Source of the DNA: Terasakiella pusilla DSM 6293
Lineage (GTDB): Bacteria > Pseudomonadota > Alphaproteobacteria > Rhodospirillales > Terasakiellaceae
Assembly: GCF_000688235.1 (NCBI RefSeq)
Contig: NZ_JHYO01000001.1
Span: 186,001-250,000, forward strand
Length of the DNA stretch: 64,000 nucleotides
Reading direction: 5' to 3'
Shown: piece by piece, positions 25,313-36,324 of the stretch
How the letters are laid out: each line of letters begins with the position of its first letter
Position numbering within the stretch: the stretch's first letter is position 1
Made by a program: the position numbers and the translations under genes
The notes under the pieces: generated by a model
Databases searched by the model: none
Told to the model about the DNA's origin: nothing
What the model saw: only the letters and a program-made list of their open reading frames with translations

Positions 25313-27001
25313 TTATTTTATTTTCCGCTCGATCAGTTCGTCCAAAAGGCGAATAACCTCTTTGGAATAGGTGTCCACTTTGGCAATCTCAGCCAAGGCA
25401 CCTTCCACATCCCCTGCATTATAAAGGCGCACCGCCTCAATCCCGTGGGCGTGAACTTCTTTGTGCGGATCTTCAAGGTCGGCAAAGGCGCTATGGGCAT
25501 GACAGGCCTTCGCGTCTTCTGAATAATACCATTTCCCCAGACGACAGCAGGTATGATCTGCCAATTCATCAGGGTTGAGACCTTCTAGCCCCGCGATCAT
25601 ATCCGCCAAACGTTTTTTCCAAATCACATGGTCCGACTTCGCCACCCGAATAATGCGCTGCGGGATGTCGAAGTTGTCCAGTGTCTCCATCTGTTCTTTG
25701 ATCATATGTTCCACAGACTGCATGGCAATCATGTTGGATTTCACGTCTTCTACGTTCTTGGCACTGCTTTGGGCAATGCCGTTGATGGCAGTATTGATAC
25801 TATCCGATGCCTCGATCTGTTCATCCAGAACGACACTGATCTGATCCATACTTTGGGAAGCCACCTGAATTTGTTGTGCGACGGTATGCATATTGTCATC
25901 CACCGTCTTCATCACTCCCTGCCCGTTGGAAACAGCCTGTGTGCCTTCATGCATAGAAACTACGATACGCGCCATCTCATCACGCAGATTGTCAATCCGG
26001 CTGCGGATTTGATCGGTCGCCCGCGACGTTTGATCCGCCAAGGCCTTGACCTCGCCAGCCACAACCGCAAAGCCTTTACCTGCCTCGCCCGCACGCGCCG
26101 CTTCAATGGTCGCGTTTAGTGCCAGCAAATTGGTTTGAGAGGCAATTTTTTCGATAGAGCCGACGATTTCCCCAATTTGTTGAGAGGCTTCGGACAGCTC
26201 ATCCACACGTGACGCCGCTGTCATAACCGCTTGGGAGATCTCGTTCATGCTATCGACAGCCTGACGGGTCGCTTCTTGCCCGTTCTGCGTCGACAGCAAC
26301 GCTTCGGTCGCAGAGCGCGAGACTTCTGTGCTGTTTTCACTGATGGTTTGGAAGCCCATAACCATTTGCTCGATAGCTGCCGCAATCTGCTGCGTGTCAC
26401 TATCCACCGTCCGAATGGAATGCAAAATCGACGCATTGGCAATGGAGGCTTCGTTCACAGACATGGACAGGTTCACGGAACGATCCATTAAGTGATCCGC
26501 AAAATTGCTTTGGGCTTTTTTCGTATAGGTCTGGCTGGAATGATCAACAAACGAGCTCATGGATACTTCCAAATCCAGAAACGCCGCAGAGGTGATCGCC
26601 TGACACAATGGCATCGCCTTTTGAGGGGACTTGCCATATGTCTTCAAGACCAGACCCAACAGTTCGTCCACAATCAGATTATAACCTGCAATATACCATT
26701 GCGGTGTGATGCCAAACTTTTCGTGTACTTCGCCAATTTTTGCAGATTTTTGCAAAAAATCGTCATCAAAGTCCCCGTTAAAAATACGGAACCAATGTTT
26801 TTTTTGCACGTCTTTTAGGACATTTAGATTTTGCGCATCCTTTAAAACCTCGGGAACACCTTCCCATTTTTGGATATAAGAATAGAAAATGTCTAATATG
26901 GGATCAATATTGCGCTCAATCGTTGGCAAAAAGTCCCGCAATGCCGATACTGCCGTCGCATCCAAGCGAAAATGCTGCAATTTTTCAGCAATATTATTCA
27001 T
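25313..27001 (-). CDS. Globin-coupled chemoreceptor with C-terminal CZB domain
   Basis: This is a soluble aerotaxis-type receptor of 562 residues. Residues 1-170 form a protoglobin with the proximal heme histidine in [17 protein letters not shown], as in HemAT. The middle holds a methyl-accepting signalling domain with the conserved hairpin tip [18 protein letters not shown]. The end is a CZB zinc-binding domain: HVIW, CRLGKW and HKEVH provide the His/Cys ligands. One protein may therefore respond to oxygen and to zinc or oxidants such as hypochlorite (the CZB role is family knowledge). I start at the ATG at 27001, with AGGGG nine bases ahead. No membrane segment is present. Confidence 0.92.
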   Translation of the reverse strand: MNNIAEKLQHFRLDATAVSALRDFLPTIERNIDPILDIFYSYIQKWEGVPEVLKDAQNLNVLKDVQKKHWFRIFNGDFDDDFLQKSAKIGEVHEKFGITPQWYIAGYNLIVDELLGLVLKTYGKSPQKAMPLCQAITSAAFLDLEVSMSSFVDHSSQTYTKKAQSNFADHLMDRSVNLSMSVNEASIANASILHSIRTVDSDTQQIAAAIEQMVMGFQTISENSTEVSRSATEALLSTQNGQEATRQAVDSMNEISQAVMTAASRVDELSEASQQIGEIVGSIEKIASQTNLLALNATIEAARAGEAGKGFAVVAGEVKALADQTSRATDQIRSRIDNLRDEMARIVVSMHEGTQAVSNGQGVMKTVDDNMHTVAQQIQVASQSMDQISVVLDEQIEASDSINTAINGIAQSSAKNVEDVKSNMIAMQSVEHMIKEQMETLDNFDIPQRIIRVAKSDHVIWKKRLADMIAGLEGLNPDELADHTCCRLGKWYYSEDAKACHAHSAFADLEDPHKEVHAHGIEAVRLYNAGDVEGALAEIAKVDTYSKEVIRLLDELIERKIK

Positions 27002-27128
27002 AAGTATGATCCCCTGAACCAAAATCTATCTCAATGTATAGAATGGTTTAGCAGGTGATCATTAACGCTTTATGAGTCATTCTAAAAATAGTTACATAAA
27101 ATTGTAAAAAAACGATCTTTTTTAACAC

Positions 27129-28040
27129 CTATGGTCGGCGTACATCTTCTTTATCCCAGACGTACAAAGTTTTCTCGATCCAGCCCGCGGTTTTAGACCA
27201 AACAGGTAACTGCGCCATCACATAAAGAAAAAATGCCCGACAGAACATACTCTGCTTCTGTTCGCGTTTGGCCCATTTCCAAGCACGTCCGGCACAACGC
27301 TTGAAGGCCACCTGTTGCAATGCAGCCGGGACCTCTGGATGGTCGCGCAAAAAATGCTGGATGGTAGCAGACAGGTCATGAATGACCGTTGCAGAAGCAT
27401 CAAGCACGCGCCCTTCTGCCGTCTTGGGGCCAAAGACCGCCAACAAATCAGTCTTCCCCATACGCCCTTCATAGCTGATCCGCAAGGGAATGGAAAAATC
27501 CTGCACAAAGACGGTTTCATCACAACCGCCGACCTGTTTAAACGTCGCGGTGCGCATCATAGTCGAGGTGGAACCGCCCATGCCTTTTTTGATAAAAACT
27601 TCAAAAGGCTTGTCGATCAACTCAACCGTACCGCTTTCATCATCCGTTGCATGAAAAGCTGCCACCAGATCATCTGCCAATTGCCATTTGGCCTGCAAAT
27701 GATCTAGCTTGTGGTCCCGCATCAATTCCAGCATGCGGCGGGTGGCAAAATGGGTCATCACATCATCGGCATCGACAATCTTGATAAATTCCCCTTGGGC
27801 GACAAATCCGCCTGTGTTGGTTGCCACCGACACACCGCCATTTTCTTGCTGGATGATTTTAACGTTGGGCCAGTCTGCGGTTTTCTGTCGAATGATCTCT
27901 ACTGACTTATCGGTTGACCCATCATCAACAAAAATAAATTCCCGTGTGAAATCACCGGATTGATTGCCCAAGGACAACAGCATCGCGTCCAGAAAAGGCG
28001 CTTTGTTGTAGACAGTGATCACAAAGGAAACATCAATCAT
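27129..28040 (-). CDS. Family 2 glycosyltransferase
   Basis: The N-terminal GT-A domain has [18 protein letters not shown], the nucleotide-binding FVDDGSTD and the metal-binding DADD motif near residue 92. The following [12 protein letters not shown] matches family 2 enzymes. The acceptor and donor are unknown; the product is probably a surface glycan. It has 303 residues and no clear membrane segment. The start overlaps the proB stop by 4 bp, so it is translationally coupled to proline synthesis and occupies the place where proA is usually found. Confidence 0.88.
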   Translation of the reverse strand: MIDVSFVITVYNKAPFLDAMLLSLGNQSGDFTREFIFVDDGSTDKSVEIIRQKTADWPNVKIIQQENGGVSVATNTGGFVAQGEFIKIVDADDVMTHFATRRMLELMRDHKLDHLQAKWQLADDLVAAFHATDDESGTVELIDKPFEVFIKKGMGGSTSTMMRTATFKQVGGCDETVFVQDFSIPLRISYEGRMGKTDLLAVFGPKTAEGRVLDASATVIHDLSATIQHFLRDHPEVPAALQQVAFKRCAGRAWKWAKREQKQSMFCRAFFLYVMAQLPVWSKTAGWIEKTLYVWDKEDVRRP

Positions 28041-29170
28041 GGGTCCACCACCAGATCGTCGCGATGGATCATCACATCACGCCCATGATACCCGAGCTTT
28101 TCTTCAATCTCCGACGATTTAACCCCGACAATCCGTTTGGCATCGTCTGAACCATAGGCCATCAGCCCGCGCGCCACTTCCTGTCCAGCCAAAGACATAA
28201 CCTGCACGGCCTCGCCGCGCTCAAAGTCCCCGATGACCTCTTTTACGCCGATTGGTAGCAGGCTTTTACCCGCCTTCAGCGCTTTTAAGCACCCTTCATC
28301 AATGATAACTTTTCCAACGGTTTTCAAACTGCCGGAAATCCATTGTTTGCGTGCCTTCTTAGGGGTTGCTTCAGGCAGGAACCATGTGGCTTTTACACCG
28401 TCTTCCAACGCTTGTAGCGGGTGCGGACGCTCCCCTTTGGTAATGACCATGCGGCAGCCTGCGTTCAGCGCGATTTTCGCGGCGGCGATCTTTGTCGTCA
28501 TGCCCCCGGAACCCACATTGCTCGCAGATCCGCCTGCCATGGCTTCGATCTCCGGCGTAATGTGATGGACAACGGGAATAAACTCGGCAGCTAAATCTTT
28601 CGATGGATCGGCCGTATAAAGCCCATCAATATCAGAAAACAGAACCAAGGTATCCGCACTAATCATCGCCGCCACACGTGCCGCCAGTCGATCATTATCG
28701 CCAAAACGGATTTCATCCGTTGCCACACTGTCATTTTCATTAATCAACGGAACAGCCCCCACCTTCAACAGTGTTTCAATGGTATTACGGGCATTGATGT
28801 AGCGGCGGCGGTTTTCGCTATCTTCCAGCGTCACCAAAATTTGTGCAACTGTTGTGCGGTGATGGCCCAGCACTTCCTGATAAGCATGGGCCAGACGGAT
28901 ATTACCACAGGCGGCAGCCGCCTGCTTTTCTTCCAGACGCAAGCTGCCTTGCGGTAAATCCAGATAACGTCGCCCGACAGCCACCGCACCGGAGGTCACG
29001 ATCACAACTTCCTGACCGCGTGCGCGTGCGGCAGCGATATCGCTTGCCAGACTTTCCAGCCAACTACGATGGACCGTACCATAAGTGGCATCAACCAACA
29101 GGGCAGACCCGATTTTGATGACAATACGTTTACCGTCTTTAAGTGCCGTACTTTGAAATAGGTCTGCCAT
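28037..29170 (-). CDS. proB: Glutamate 5-kinase with PUA domain
   Basis: ProB phosphorylates glutamate, the first and feedback-inhibited step of proline synthesis. The 377-residue protein has the amino-acid kinase core ([43 protein letters not shown]) and a C-terminal PUA domain (about residues 285-360), as in the long bacterial form. It lies 45 bp downstream of obgE, a conserved neighbour, and overlaps a glycosyltransferase gene instead of proA. Confidence 0.95.
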   Translation of the reverse strand: MADLFQSTALKDGKRIVIKIGSALLVDATYGTVHRSWLESLASDIAAARARGQEVVIVTSGAVAVGRRYLDLPQGSLRLEEKQAAAACGNIRLAHAYQEVLGHHRTTVAQILVTLEDSENRRRYINARNTIETLLKVGAVPLINENDSVATDEIRFGDNDRLAARVAAMISADTLVLFSDIDGLYTADPSKDLAAEFIPVVHHITPEIEAMAGGSASNVGSGGMTTKIAAAKIALNAGCRMVITKGERPHPLQALEDGVKATWFLPEATPKKARKQWISGSLKTVGKVIIDEGCLKALKAGKSLLPIGVKEVIGDFERGEAVQVMSLAGQEVARGLMAYGSDDAKRIVGVKSSEIEEKLGYHGRDVMIHRDDLVVDP

Positions 29171-29215
29171 GGTCTGACTTTATAAAGTTATTGATTTCAG
29201 TCTGTTATAAGCAAA

Positions 29216-30442
<1,227 letters not shown>

Positions 30443-30444
30443 TT

Positions 30445-30466
30445 AATAAGCTTAAAACAGCTTATT
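30445..30466 (-). other. Hairpin at the rpmA stop codon
   Basis: AATAAGCT (30445-30452) and AGCTTATT (30459-30466) pair perfectly around a six-base loop, and the stem includes the rpmA stop codon. No long U-run follows on the minus strand, so it may stabilise or process the rplU-rpmA mRNA rather than terminate it. Confidence 0.45.
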
Positions 30467-30719
30467 CAGCAGCTTCTACGTTTACGTAGGTGCGGCCTTT
30501 GGCTTTGGTGCGGAAGTTCACTTTACCTTCTGCTTTTGCAAAAAGTGTGTGATCTTTACCCATACCAACGTTGTCGCCAGCATAGAATTTGGTGCCGCGT
30601 TGACGGACCAAAATGTTGCCAGCCAAAACAGCTTCGCCACCGAATTTTTTTACACCGAGGCGTTTGCTTTCTGAATCGCGACCGTTACGGGACGAGCCAC
30701 CAGCTTTCTTATGAGCCAT
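30462..30719 (-). CDS. rpmA: 50S ribosomal protein L27
   Basis: L27 reaches into the peptidyl-transferase centre of the large subunit. The 85-residue protein has the universal N-terminal [16 protein letters not shown] and the [17 protein letters not shown] core. There is no N-terminal extension of the Firmicutes cleaved type. It lies 26 bp downstream of rplU and is followed by obgE, the classical rplU-rpmA-obg order. Confidence 0.97.
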   Translation of the reverse strand: MAHKKAGGSSRNGRDSESKRLGVKKFGGEAVLAGNILVRQRGTKFYAGDNVGMGKDHTLFAKAEGKVNFRTKAKGRTYVNVEAAE

Positions 30720-30745
30720 AACTTAATCTCCTAAATTTAACGGCC

Positions 30746-31057
30746 TTAGCCTTTGATAGACTTGATGCGCAAAACAGTCTGCTCTTGGCGGTGACCTTTT
30801 GTGCGGCGATATTGTTGACGACGTTTCTTCTTGAAGATGATCACTTTGTCACCTTTGCCTTGTTCCAGAACTTCTGCAGTCACAGAAGCACCGTTTACAA
30901 GCGGTGTACCAACAGTGGTTTTACCTTCAGAACCAACCAGAAGAACATCTTCCAGTGTGATTTCAGAACCGGCTTCACCAGCCAGTTTTTCAACGATGAT
31001 AACGTCATTTTCAGCGACAGTATACTGCTTGCCGCCTGTTTTCACGATAGCGAACAT
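30746..31057 (-). CDS. rplU: 50S ribosomal protein L21
   Basis: L21 binds 23S rRNA in the large subunit. The 103-residue protein begins [20 protein letters not shown] and contains the conserved [19 protein letters not shown] tail region. It leads the rplU-rpmA pair. A promoter at 31192-31219 would give a leader of about 128 bases with a strong hairpin, which could allow autogenous control, as is common for ribosomal protein operons (inference). Confidence 0.97.
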   Translation of the reverse strand: MFAIVKTGGKQYTVAENDVIIVEKLAGEAGSEITLEDVLLVGSEGKTTVGTPLVNGASVTAEVLEQGKGDKVIIFKKKRRQQYRRTKGHRQEQTVLRIKSIKG

Positions 31058-31109
31058 GGTTCGTCATATCCTTCAATTTACGCGTTCTGCGGTGCCGGGA
31101 TTGCCGGGC

Positions 31110-31135
31110 TTCGACTCGCAAGCGAGAACCTCGAA
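31110..31135 (-). promoter_or_regulatory. Structured part of the rplU leader
   Basis: TTCGA (31110-31114) pairs with TCGAA (31131-31135), and CTCGC (31115-31119) with GCGAG (31122-31126), giving a long interrupted hairpin. A GC-rich stretch between 31090 and 31109 may fold further. The element lies between the promoter and the rplU start. Confidence 0.4.
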
Positions 31136-31191
31136 CAGCGCGTTAACAAATATAGGGCTTTATGAACACATAAAACCCTTCAAGTCGGCGT

Positions 31192-31219
31192 ACTATACGC
31201 ATCTTTCGCCCAGAGTCAA
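31192..31219 (-). promoter_or_regulatory. Sigma-70 promoter of rplU-rpmA
   Basis: On the minus strand TTGACT (31219-31214) and TATAGT (31197-31192) are 16 bp apart, one of the best consensus matches in the window. Transcription would start near 31185. Confidence 0.65.
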
Positions 31220-31347
31220 TAAATAAGCGGCTTCCCGGTGCCGCGCCCAAATCCCACCCGGATGTCTACGTAGATATTTTAGGGTATATTTTTCTACCAA
31301 AGTTTGACAAGATGCACTGGGAAAAAACATTTATATATGAGCGTACT

Positions 31348-31875
31348 ATGGTGGAGAACACTACTCCGGTCAGCGGAGTTGAGCAGACCTTTAAAGACAA
31401 TGAAATCATTGTAAGCAAGACCGACCTGAAAGGTCGGATTACCTATGCAAACAAGGTTTTTCTGGATGTCGCAGGCTATCAACTGTCTGAAGTGATGGGC
31501 CAACCACATAATATGATCCGACACCCGGACATGCCACGTTGCATCTTTAAACTGCTGTGGGACACCCTTGAACAGAAAAAAGAACTGTTCGCCTACGTGA
31601 TGAACCGCTGCAAAAACGGCGATCACTATTGGGTATTAGCACACGTCACACCAAGCTACGACACCGACGGACAGCATACGGGCTATCACTCCAACCGCCG
31701 TGTGCCCAACCGAAAAATCCTAGAAGAGACCATCATGCCCCTCTATTCAAGGCTGCTCCAAGTCGAACAATCGCACGCCAACCGCAAAGAAGGTATGGCA
31801 GCCTCCACACAAGTATTGCTTGATATTCTGAACGAAAAAGGGGTCGGTTACGATGAATACATTCTCTCTTTATAA
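31348..31875 (+). CDS. PAS-domain sensor protein (Aer/CetB-like)
   Basis: The protein of about 175 residues is almost entirely one PAS domain of the Aer type: [19 protein letters not shown]-like start (here [10 protein letters not shown]), then [13 protein letters not shown], then a [14 protein letters not shown] strand pair, then a helical end. Such domains usually bind FAD or heme and report redox or oxygen; the cofactor here is not proved. I start at the ATG at 31348; the frame opens at 31312. It overlaps the following transducer gene by 23 bp, and the pair resembles CetB/CetA of Campylobacter. Confidence 0.87.
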   Translation: MVENTTPVSGVEQTFKDNEIIVSKTDLKGRITYANKVFLDVAGYQLSEVMGQPHNMIRHPDMPRCIFKLLWDTLEQKKELFAYVMNRCKNGDHYWVLAHVTPSYDTDGQHTGYHSNRRVPNRKILEETIMPLYSRLLQVEQSHANRKEGMAASTQVLLDILNEKGVGYDEYILSL

Positions 31876-33145
31876 GGGCAAAATCCTACTGGTCGTCGCC
31901 TTGATCGCTTTACTTGGCCTGTTTATCTATTTTTCTGTTTCTTCCGGTTTTTCCATCATTACACTCGCTCTGTGTGGTCTGATCGCCGCCTGCATCCTGA
32001 TCGCGCTGACAAGTTCAGGGGCAACAGGAGGCGGCTCGCCCGATGCGCTCACTGAAATTATGCTGGTCAGCCAGGAAATCGATATGGGGAACTTTGAAGC
32101 CCGTATCACCAAACAGGCCGACGGACAGGTCAAAGACGTCTATGACGCCGTCAACTCCATGATCGACAGAACGGACGCGTTTGTGCGCGAAGCTGCGGCT
32201 GCTATGGAGTATGTCGCGCAAAAGCGCTATTTCCGCTATATTCTGGAAACGGGTATGACAGGCGCCTTCCTCAAGGCTGCGCGCGATATCAACGCCTCTA
32301 TTGAAAACCTGTCTCGCATGCAAGCCAGCTCTTTGGTTGTTCAAGACAAGGTCACCACTGTTGTTGGCAACGTGGTTGCAAATTCCCGCTCCATCGTGCA
32401 AGAAGCCGAAAATATGGGCGGTCGAATTGACAAAAGTTCCTCCGGCACCATCGAAGTTGCGGAAGCGGCCATCCAAACATCTGAAAGCATCACCCTTGTA
32501 GCCGCAGCAGCGGAAGAACTGGCGGCAAGTGTACGTGAAATTACCCGTCAGGTCTCATACGCGAGCGAAACTTCACAAACCGCCATGAATAACGTCAACG
32601 CCATTCAAGATGACATTAAAATGTTATCGGCAGAAGCGAACAACATCGGCGAAGTGATCCAGCTTATTTCCGATATTGCCGCAAAAACAAACCTGCTAGC
32701 CCTCAACGCTACGGTCGAAGCAGCCCGGGCGGGGGAAGCAGGTAAAGGCTTTGCGGTTGTTGCAGCCGAAGTGAAAAACCTTGCCGACCAGACCAGTAAG
32801 GCGACCGATCGCATTTCCGATCAAATCGGCAATATCCAGGATGCAACCGAAGGCGTTGTTTCGAAATCCCGCGATATCTACCGTACGATTGAAGAGATCA
32901 ACGAAGTCTCCGCCGCGATTGCTGCCGCCGTAGAAGAGCAAGGTGCGGCAACCAATGACATCTCCGACAAAGTCGGCGTGGTTGCCACACAATCAAGCAA
33001 AGTCTCTGACCGGATCAGTGACATCGCACAGGCGTCTGCCGGGTCCTACGCCGGTGCCATCACCGTGATCTGGGCGGCTGACGACCAGATCAAACCGGTG
33101 GAAGAACTGGATGTGGACCTCAAAGCCTTCTTCAAGCTGCTTTGA
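31853..33145 (+). CDS. Methyl-accepting transducer without its own sensor (CetA-like)
   Basis: Two membrane segments (about residues 10-28 and 33-52) are separated by only a few residues, so there is no periplasmic ligand domain. A HAMP-like region follows, then a full signalling domain with the tip [18 protein letters not shown] and a closing coiled coil. The tail ends with an acidic and aromatic stretch but no clear CheR pentapeptide. It overlaps the PAS gene by 23 bp, so the two are translated together; the PAS protein probably supplies the signal from the cytosolic side. Confidence 0.9.
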   Translation: MNTFSLYKGKILLVVALIALLGLFIYFSVSSGFSIITLALCGLIAACILIALTSSGATGGGSPDALTEIMLVSQEIDMGNFEARITKQADGQVKDVYDAVNSMIDRTDAFVREAAAAMEYVAQKRYFRYILETGMTGAFLKAARDINASIENLSRMQASSLVVQDKVTTVVGNVVANSRSIVQEAENMGGRIDKSSSGTIEVAEAAIQTSESITLVAAAAEELAASVREITRQVSYASETSQTAMNNVNAIQDDIKMLSAEANNIGEVIQLISDIAAKTNLLALNATVEAARAGEAGKGFAVVAAEVKNLADQTSKATDRISDQIGNIQDATEGVVSKSRDIYRTIEEINEVSAAIAAAVEEQGAATNDISDKVGVVATQSSKVSDRISDIAQASAGSYAGAITVIWAADDQIKPVEELDVDLKAFFKLL

Positions 33146-33150
33146 GATCT

Positions 33151-33969
33151 CTATCCTAGATGCTCTTTCAAGAAAGACGTCGTGCGGGTCCAGGCCAGCG
33201 CGGCGTCTTTTTCGTCATAGCGCGACCCTGTCGGGTTGGCGAAGGCGTGATCGGCCTCATACCAATAATTGGTGTAATCGGTTTTGCCCGCTTCTTTCAA
33301 CGCGGCTTCAAACCCGTTCACCATATCTTTGTTGATACTTTTATCCAGCGTGCCGAAATGTCCCAACACCGGACTGGACAGACTTTGCAGATCCGCCGCT
33401 GACTTATTGACCCGACCATAATAAATCACCGTTGCATCAACGGGTGTGGCAAGCGATGTGTTCAGCGACCAGCCACCGCCAAAACACCAGCCCATTGTGG
33501 CCACTTTGCCGGACCCGTTTGCGCGCAACCAATTGACCGCCGTGACCAGTTTTTCCGTCGCGGCCGCCTCATCCATCCCCTTCATCAGGGACATGGCTTC
33601 GTCACGGGTAGCGCCATACTGGCCGTCATAGAGATCAATTGCCAGCGCAAGATAACCCATCTCGCTCAGTTCATGGGCAACCGCGCGGATTTGATCGTTC
33701 AGCCCCCACCATTCGTGGATCAACAAAACCGCCGGACCTGTGCCACCTTTCGGTTTTGCAAGCGAACCGGTCACGGTGTGACCATTTGCTGTGGGGAGGG
33801 AGAAATCCGCCATCATATGGCTGGCGGCTTTTGCCAGATCAGGATAGGCCAGCACCGTTGCCAAGGGCAAGCTCGCCAATCCCAGACTAAACTGACGCCG
33901 ATCCAGCGCTGTGACTTTGGGTAAAGGTTTGTTTGATTTTTGTGATCCGCAACCGTTGATATCGCACAT
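33151..33969 (-). CDS. Dienelactone hydrolase family protein with Tat-type signal
   Basis: The alpha/beta-hydrolase has the dienelactone-hydrolase triad: Cys in GWCFGGG, Asp in HFGTLDKS and His in YEADHAFAN. Ahead of the domain is a twin-arginine segment (DRRQFSLGLASLP) and a likely cleavage site after AKA near residue 49, so export through Tat is probable. The N-terminus carries three cysteines before the signal. The natural substrate is unknown; dienelactone degradation is not implied because no chlorocatechol genes are nearby. It converges on the transducer gene. Confidence 0.85.
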   Translation of the reverse strand: MCDINGCGSQKSNKPLPKVTALDRRQFSLGLASLPLATVLAYPDLAKAASHMMADFSLPTANGHTVTGSLAKPKGGTGPAVLLIHEWWGLNDQIRAVAHELSEMGYLALAIDLYDGQYGATRDEAMSLMKGMDEAAATEKLVTAVNWLRANGSGKVATMGWCFGGGWSLNTSLATPVDATVIYYGRVNKSAADLQSLSSPVLGHFGTLDKSINKDMVNGFEAALKEAGKTDYTNYWYEADHAFANPTGSRYDEKDAALAWTRTTSFLKEHLG

Positions 33970-34026
33970 TGTGCTCTCCCAGATAATTTTCCAATAAAAG
34001 GTATCTGAGGTTTGTACGCCTTTTTC

Positions 34027-34503
34027 TCAATAGCGGATTTCAAGAATTTCCAGTTCTTCTTCCCCCTTCGGGGTTTTGACCGTTACCAGATCACCAACAC
34101 GGCCCTTGATCAAGGCGCGCGCCACCGGGGAAATCCAGCTGATCAAGCCTTTGGTCGAATCGACTTCATCTTCCCCAACAATGCGCACAGTGACTTTTTC
34201 TTCGCGATCATTTTCATAAATGACGGTTGCGCCAAAGAAAACCTGATCGCGGTTGGTTTGTTCTTGCGGATTAACCACCTGCGCCGCCTCAATCCGTTTT
34301 GTCAAAAAGCGCACACGGCGATCAATCTCGCGCAAGCGCTTCTTACCATACTGATAATCGGCGTTTTCACTCCGGTCCCCATTTCCTGCAGCCCAAGTCA
34401 CCACCTTCACGACCTTTGGACGCTCGATTGACCAGAGCTGATACTTTTCACCCTTAAGGTTCAGCAAGCCTTCGGGAGTAATATAATTCGGTCTGTCTGC
34501 CAT
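34027..34503 (-). CDS. greB: Transcription elongation factor GreB
   Basis: GreB rescues arrested RNA polymerase by stimulating transcript cleavage. The 158-residue protein has the N-terminal coiled coil with the GDRSENADYQYGKKRLREID tip region (the acidic Asp and Glu are kept) and the C-terminal FKBP-like domain (VFFGATVIYEND onward). The WxxxERPKVVKVVTWAA start is closer to GreB than GreA. It stands alone and is divergent from the DUF1190 gene. Confidence 0.92.
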   Translation of the reverse strand: MADRPNYITPEGLLNLKGEKYQLWSIERPKVVKVVTWAAGNGDRSENADYQYGKKRLREIDRRVRFLTKRIEAAQVVNPQEQTNRDQVFFGATVIYENDREEKVTVRIVGEDEVDSTKGLISWISPVARALIKGRVGDLVTVKTPKGEEELEILEIRY

Positions 34504-34579
34504 AGAAATCTCTTGTTTGTTTCTGCTTTCCTACTAGATTATCACGCAAACGTCAAAACAGGTGAGACTAGGTATTTTT

Positions 34580-35137
34580 ATGAAACGCAGTAAATCTTTA
34601 AAACTGGCCCTGATGGGCGCAACCATCCTGACCATGAGCGCATGTGACAATACAGAAGACACTGCCGCCATCTTCAAAGACGTGGATGAATGTGCGCAGT
34701 TTGAAGGTGAAAATCTTGACCAGTGTCGTCAAGGTTGGGAACAGGCTGCCGAAGAACATGTCCGTACAGCCCCCAAATACACCTCTATTGCAGAGTGTCA
34801 GGCTGACTTTGGTGAAGAGCAGTGCGAGCAAGCCCCGCAACAGACCTCTTCTGGCGGGTCTGTCTTTATGCCCATGATGATGGGCTATATGATGGGCTCT
34901 ATGCTGGCAAACGGGACACGTTCCAACGTGGCGACCCAGCCGCTTTATCGCTCCAAGGATGACCCGAAGACATTCCGCACCGGCGATAACCAAAAAGTGT
35001 CGACAAAAACCGGCGTTCAGCCCGTGCCAAGCACCGTCACCAAAGCCCCCAGCACAAAAACATCAACCGTGCGCCGCGGCGGATTTGGTACAACAGCCGC
35101 CCGTACAAGCACCAGCTCACGTAGCTACGGCGGTTAA
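34580..35137 (+). CDS. DUF1190 lipoprotein (YgiB-like)
   Basis: The 185-residue protein has a signal peptide and the lipobox MSAC near residue 22, a cysteine-containing DVDECAQFEGENLDQC segment typical of DUF1190, a Met/Gly-rich hydrophobic patch (MPMMMGYMMG) and a Ser/Thr/Arg/Gly-rich tail. E. coli YgiB and YjfM belong to this family and are always beside a YgiC-type ATP-grasp gene, as here (5 bp spacing). The role is not established. I start at the ATG at 34580; the frame opens at a GTG at 34562. Confidence 0.85.
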   Translation: MKRSKSLKLALMGATILTMSACDNTEDTAAIFKDVDECAQFEGENLDQCRQGWEQAAEEHVRTAPKYTSIAECQADFGEEQCEQAPQQTSSGGSVFMPMMMGYMMGSMLANGTRSNVATQPLYRSKDDPKTFRTGDNQKVSTKTGVQPVPSTVTKAPSTKTSTVRRGGFGTTAARTSTSSRSYGG

Positions 35138-35142
35138 TCTCC

Positions 35143-36297
35143 ATGATTCGCATTTCCATTCAGGAACGTGAGAACTGGCAAGAACTGGCAAAAGAAGTCG
35201 GCTTCCAGTTCCACACCATTGACGGCGAGAAATACTGGGATGAAAGCGCCTGTTACCGCTTCACCCTTGAACAGATTGAACAAGACATTGAAGATCCAAC
35301 GGCAGAGCTGGAACAGATGTGCTTTCAAGCCGTTGATCGCGTCATCAATGACGAAAGCCTGATGGAAAAGCTCGCGATCCCGCAACCCTATTGGGACTAT
35401 GTCCGTTCCAGCTGGCAGAATCGGGAACGAAACCTCTATGGGCGCATGGACTTTTCCTATGACGGTAAAAGCCCTGCAAAACTGCTTGAATATAACGCCG
35501 ATACGCCCACATCGCTTTATGAAAGCGCGGCCTTCCAGTGGGTCTGGATGGAACAGGCCATGGAACAGGGACTGATCCCGCCGGATTGCGACCAGTTCAA
35601 CTCGATCCATGAACAGCTCATCAGCGCCTTTCGCGCGATGGAAATCGACGGCACCCTGCATATGGCAGCCTGTCAGGGCAGTCTGGAAGATGAAGGCACC
35701 GTCCTGTATCTGGAAGAATGTGCCACCCAAGCCCATGTCAAAACCCACTTCATCCATATGGAAGAAATCGGCATTGACGCAGATGGTCGCCTGACAGACT
35801 TGCAAGACAACGTCATCACCAACCTGTTTAAGCTCTACCCGTGGGAATGGATGATGCGCGAAGAATTCGGCGAAGCCATGCCAACGTCTGGCGTGACTTT
35901 TATCGAACCCGCATGGAAAACCATCCTGTCCAACAAAGGCATCCTGCCCGTCCTGTGGGAGATGTTTGAGGGCCACCCCAACCTATTGCCCTCTTACTTT
36001 ATGGAAGATGCCCACAAACTGACCGGTGGCTTTGCCAAAAAACCGATCTATTCACGCGAAGGCGCAGGCGTCAGCTTGCACGAAAATGGACAGACACTGG
36101 AAGAGGTCAAAGGCCCCTACGGTGAAGAAGGCCATATCGTCCAAGCCCTGCACCCGCTGCCCGTCTTTGAAGGTAATCACGCGGTCATCGGCAGCTGGCT
36201 CGTCGCATCGCAACCCAGTGGCATCGGTATCCGCGAAGATAACTCCGCCATCACCAAAGACACCTCCCGCTTCGTCCCTCACGTAATTCGGGAGTAA
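35143..36297 (+). CDS. Glutathionylspermidine synthase family protein (YgiC-like ATP-grasp)
   Basis: The 384-residue protein matches the C-terminal, synthetase half of glutathionylspermidine synthase: RMDFSYDGKSPAKLLEYNAD with the ATP-grasp substrate loop, then LYPWEWMMREEFG, then the ATP-binding KPIYSREGAGV block. The amidase half is absent, as in E. coli YgiC and YjfC. It should form an amide bond between a carboxylate and an amine with ATP, but true glutathionylspermidine synthesis by this short form is not established. It is coupled to the DUF1190 lipoprotein gene. Confidence 0.88.
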   Translation: MIRISIQERENWQELAKEVGFQFHTIDGEKYWDESACYRFTLEQIEQDIEDPTAELEQMCFQAVDRVINDESLMEKLAIPQPYWDYVRSSWQNRERNLYGRMDFSYDGKSPAKLLEYNADTPTSLYESAAFQWVWMEQAMEQGLIPPDCDQFNSIHEQLISAFRAMEIDGTLHMAACQGSLEDEGTVLYLEECATQAHVKTHFIHMEEIGIDADGRLTDLQDNVITNLFKLYPWEWMMREEFGEAMPTSGVTFIEPAWKTILSNKGILPVLWEMFEGHPNLLPSYFMEDAHKLTGGFAKKPIYSREGAGVSLHENGQTLEEVKGPYGEEGHIVQALHPLPVFEGNHAVIGSWLVASQPSGIGIREDNSAITKDTSRFVPHVIRE

Positions 36298-36324
36298 GCT
36301 AAAAGCCCCAATACGCCCCAAACA

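Noticed and set aside
31265-31274. TCTACGTAGA palindrome upstream of the PAS gene
   Set aside because: It is only 10 bases and is likely to occur by chance; no further signal supports an operator.
35134-35976. Minus-strand open frame of 280 codons opposite the YgiC-like gene
   Set aside because: It is a shadow of a well-supported ATP-grasp gene on the other strand.
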